DNA of 6,948 nt, taken from contig JAHRXB010000261.1 of the NCBI GenBank assembly GCA_019104905.1, forward strand, positions 1 through 6,948, written 5' to 3'. Under the pieces are notes generated by a model that worked only from the letters and a program-made list of their open reading frames with translations, had not been told where the DNA came from and ran no database searches. The position numbers and the translations under genes were made by a program. This document shows positions 6,634 to 6,948 of the stretch, in pieces (position 1 is the stretch's first letter; each line of letters starts with the position of its first letter). This stretch comes from Bdellovibrio sp. Its GTDB lineage: Bacteria > Bdellovibrionota > Bdellovibrionia > Bdellovibrionales > Bdellovibrionaceae.

Positions 6634-6674
6634 TTCTAAAATTTTTTTACGTGTCACAAAAAACTCTTTTAGAA
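6634..6674 (+). promoter_or_regulatory. Nested inverted repeat whose right arm touches the ribosome site of the 6685 gene
   Basis: TTCTAAAA (6634-6641) is the exact reverse complement of TTTTAGAA (6667-6674). Inside it, a run of T (6642-6648) faces a run of A (6658-6663). If transcribed, the outer stem would end on the first base of the AAGGA site (6674-6678) of the downstream gene, so it could modulate ribosome access. The stem is AT-rich and weak, and the transcription start is unknown, so the leader may not include it. Confidence 0.35.
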
Positions 6675-6678
6675 AGGA
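6674..6678 (+). promoter_or_regulatory. Ribosome binding site of the small Met/Cys-rich gene
   Basis: AAGGA ends 6 nt before the ATG at 6685. It fixes this start, together with the signal peptide that begins immediately. Confidence 0.7.
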
Positions 6679-6684
6679 CTTTTC

Positions 6685-6948
6685 ATGAGAAAAATTTTAT
6701 TGATCTCTCTTTTATCAGTCTGTCTCGGAAATACCGCCTGGAGCGCAGACACCCCTAAAGATTCAAAAACGAAACCCAAAATGATGATGGATAAAGAATG
6801 GACCAAAGAGCAGCGCGATTCCATGGCCGGAATGCATGAGAAAATGGCAACCTGTTTGCGTTCAGATAAGTCCATGAAGGACTGTCACGCTGAAATGAGA
6901 ACGAACTGCCAAGATATGATGGGCAAAGAGGGCTGCCCTATGATGGAC
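6685..6948 (+). CDS. Small periplasmic Met- and Cys-rich protein, 3' end outside the window
   Basis: The frame is open for 88 codons to the window edge, so the protein is incomplete. The ATG has AAGGA with 6 nt spacing. The signal peptide is classical: MRK, hydrophobic core about 4-15, likely cleavage after W-S-A at residue 21. The mature part is hydrophilic and probably helical, with 12 methionines (including MMM at 33-35 and MM at 78-79 and 86-87) and cysteines at 57, 67, 75 and 84 (CX9CX7CX8C). The segment WTKEQRDSM (39-47) loosely recalls the LTxxQ motif of Spy/CpxP-type periplasmic chaperones and metal-stress proteins, but the four cysteines are not typical of that family. Soft-metal (for example copper) binding or a disulfide-linked helical hairpin is a reasonable inference. 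It is transcribed away from the operon and may share regulatory DNA with it. The opposite-strand frame here is a shadow. Confidence 0.88.
   Translation, partial: MRKILLISLLSVCLGNTAWSADTPKDSKTKPKMMMDKEWTKEQRDSMAGMHEKMATCLRSDKSMKDCHAEMRTNCQDMMGKEGCPMMD

Larger units (their letters stand above)
6379..6684. other. Divergent intergenic region with palindromes; probable promoters for both directions
   Basis: These 306 bp separate gene A (minus) from the small gene at 6685 (plus), so at least one promoter for each direction should lie here. The region is AT-rich. I could not find a convincing sigma-70 pair on either strand. The best minus-strand candidate, TTGATA at 6437-6432 with an AT-rich stretch 17-18 nt downstream, has a poor -10. 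For the plus strand, TTGAGT at 6611-6616 followed after 19 nt by TCTAAA is equally weak. The region also holds the inverted repeats listed separately and a short palindrome, CTTCG-CC-CGAAG (6533-6544). I see no tRNA, attachment site or intrinsic terminator. Confidence 0.5.

Noticed and set aside
6669..6875. Minus-strand frame opposite the small Met/Cys-rich gene
   Set aside because: The plus-strand frame has a ribosome site and a signal peptide; the opposite frame is explained as its shadow.
1..6948. CRISPR arrays, insertion sequences, tRNA or rRNA genes, prophage attachment sites
   Set aside because: No regularly spaced repeats, no transposase-like frame with terminal inverted repeats, and no tRNA or rRNA signature was seen on either strand.

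Overview
The window reads as chromosomal DNA of a Gram-negative bacterium with moderate to low G+C. Every gene encodes a protein with a Sec-type signal peptide, and most of the mature proteins are rich in cysteine, which fits an oxidising periplasm or the cell surface. The style (long, Cys-rich, lineage-specific exported proteins of unknown family) reminds me of predatory Bdellovibrionota such as Bdellovibrio. That is an impression from protein character only; no rRNA, tRNA or housekeeping marker is present to confirm it.

Layout. From 6378 down to 1, the minus strand carries five consecutive genes, named here A to E in transcription order: A, 175 aa (6378-5851); B, 913 aa (5837-3096); C, 200 aa from a GTG start (3094-2492); D, 360 aa (2444-1362); E, at least 446 aa and cut by the window edge (1338-1). 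The gaps are 13, 1, 47 and 23 nt. The A/B junction has the B ribosome binding site fused to the A stop codon, and C starts one base after the B stop. This is almost certainly one operon. The only sizeable gap inside it, C/D, contains a perfect 8-bp hairpin that straddles the C stop codon.

Upstream of A lies a 306-bp divergent intergenic region with several palindromes. To its right a plus-strand gene begins at 6685 and runs off the window. It encodes a small Met- and Cys-rich periplasmic protein.

How the genes may work together. None of the five operon products matches a family I can name. All five have a cleavable signal peptide and no clear membrane anchor. Their mature regions carry 4, 22, 8, 15 and 9 cysteines, and short CX4C loops (often C-x-x-G-x-C or C-x-G-x-x-C) recur in four of them. 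The simplest inference is a set of co-secreted, disulfide-stabilised proteins that assemble into, or are delivered to, one periplasmic or surface structure. The function is unknown, and this operon is the best candidate in the window for an undescribed system.
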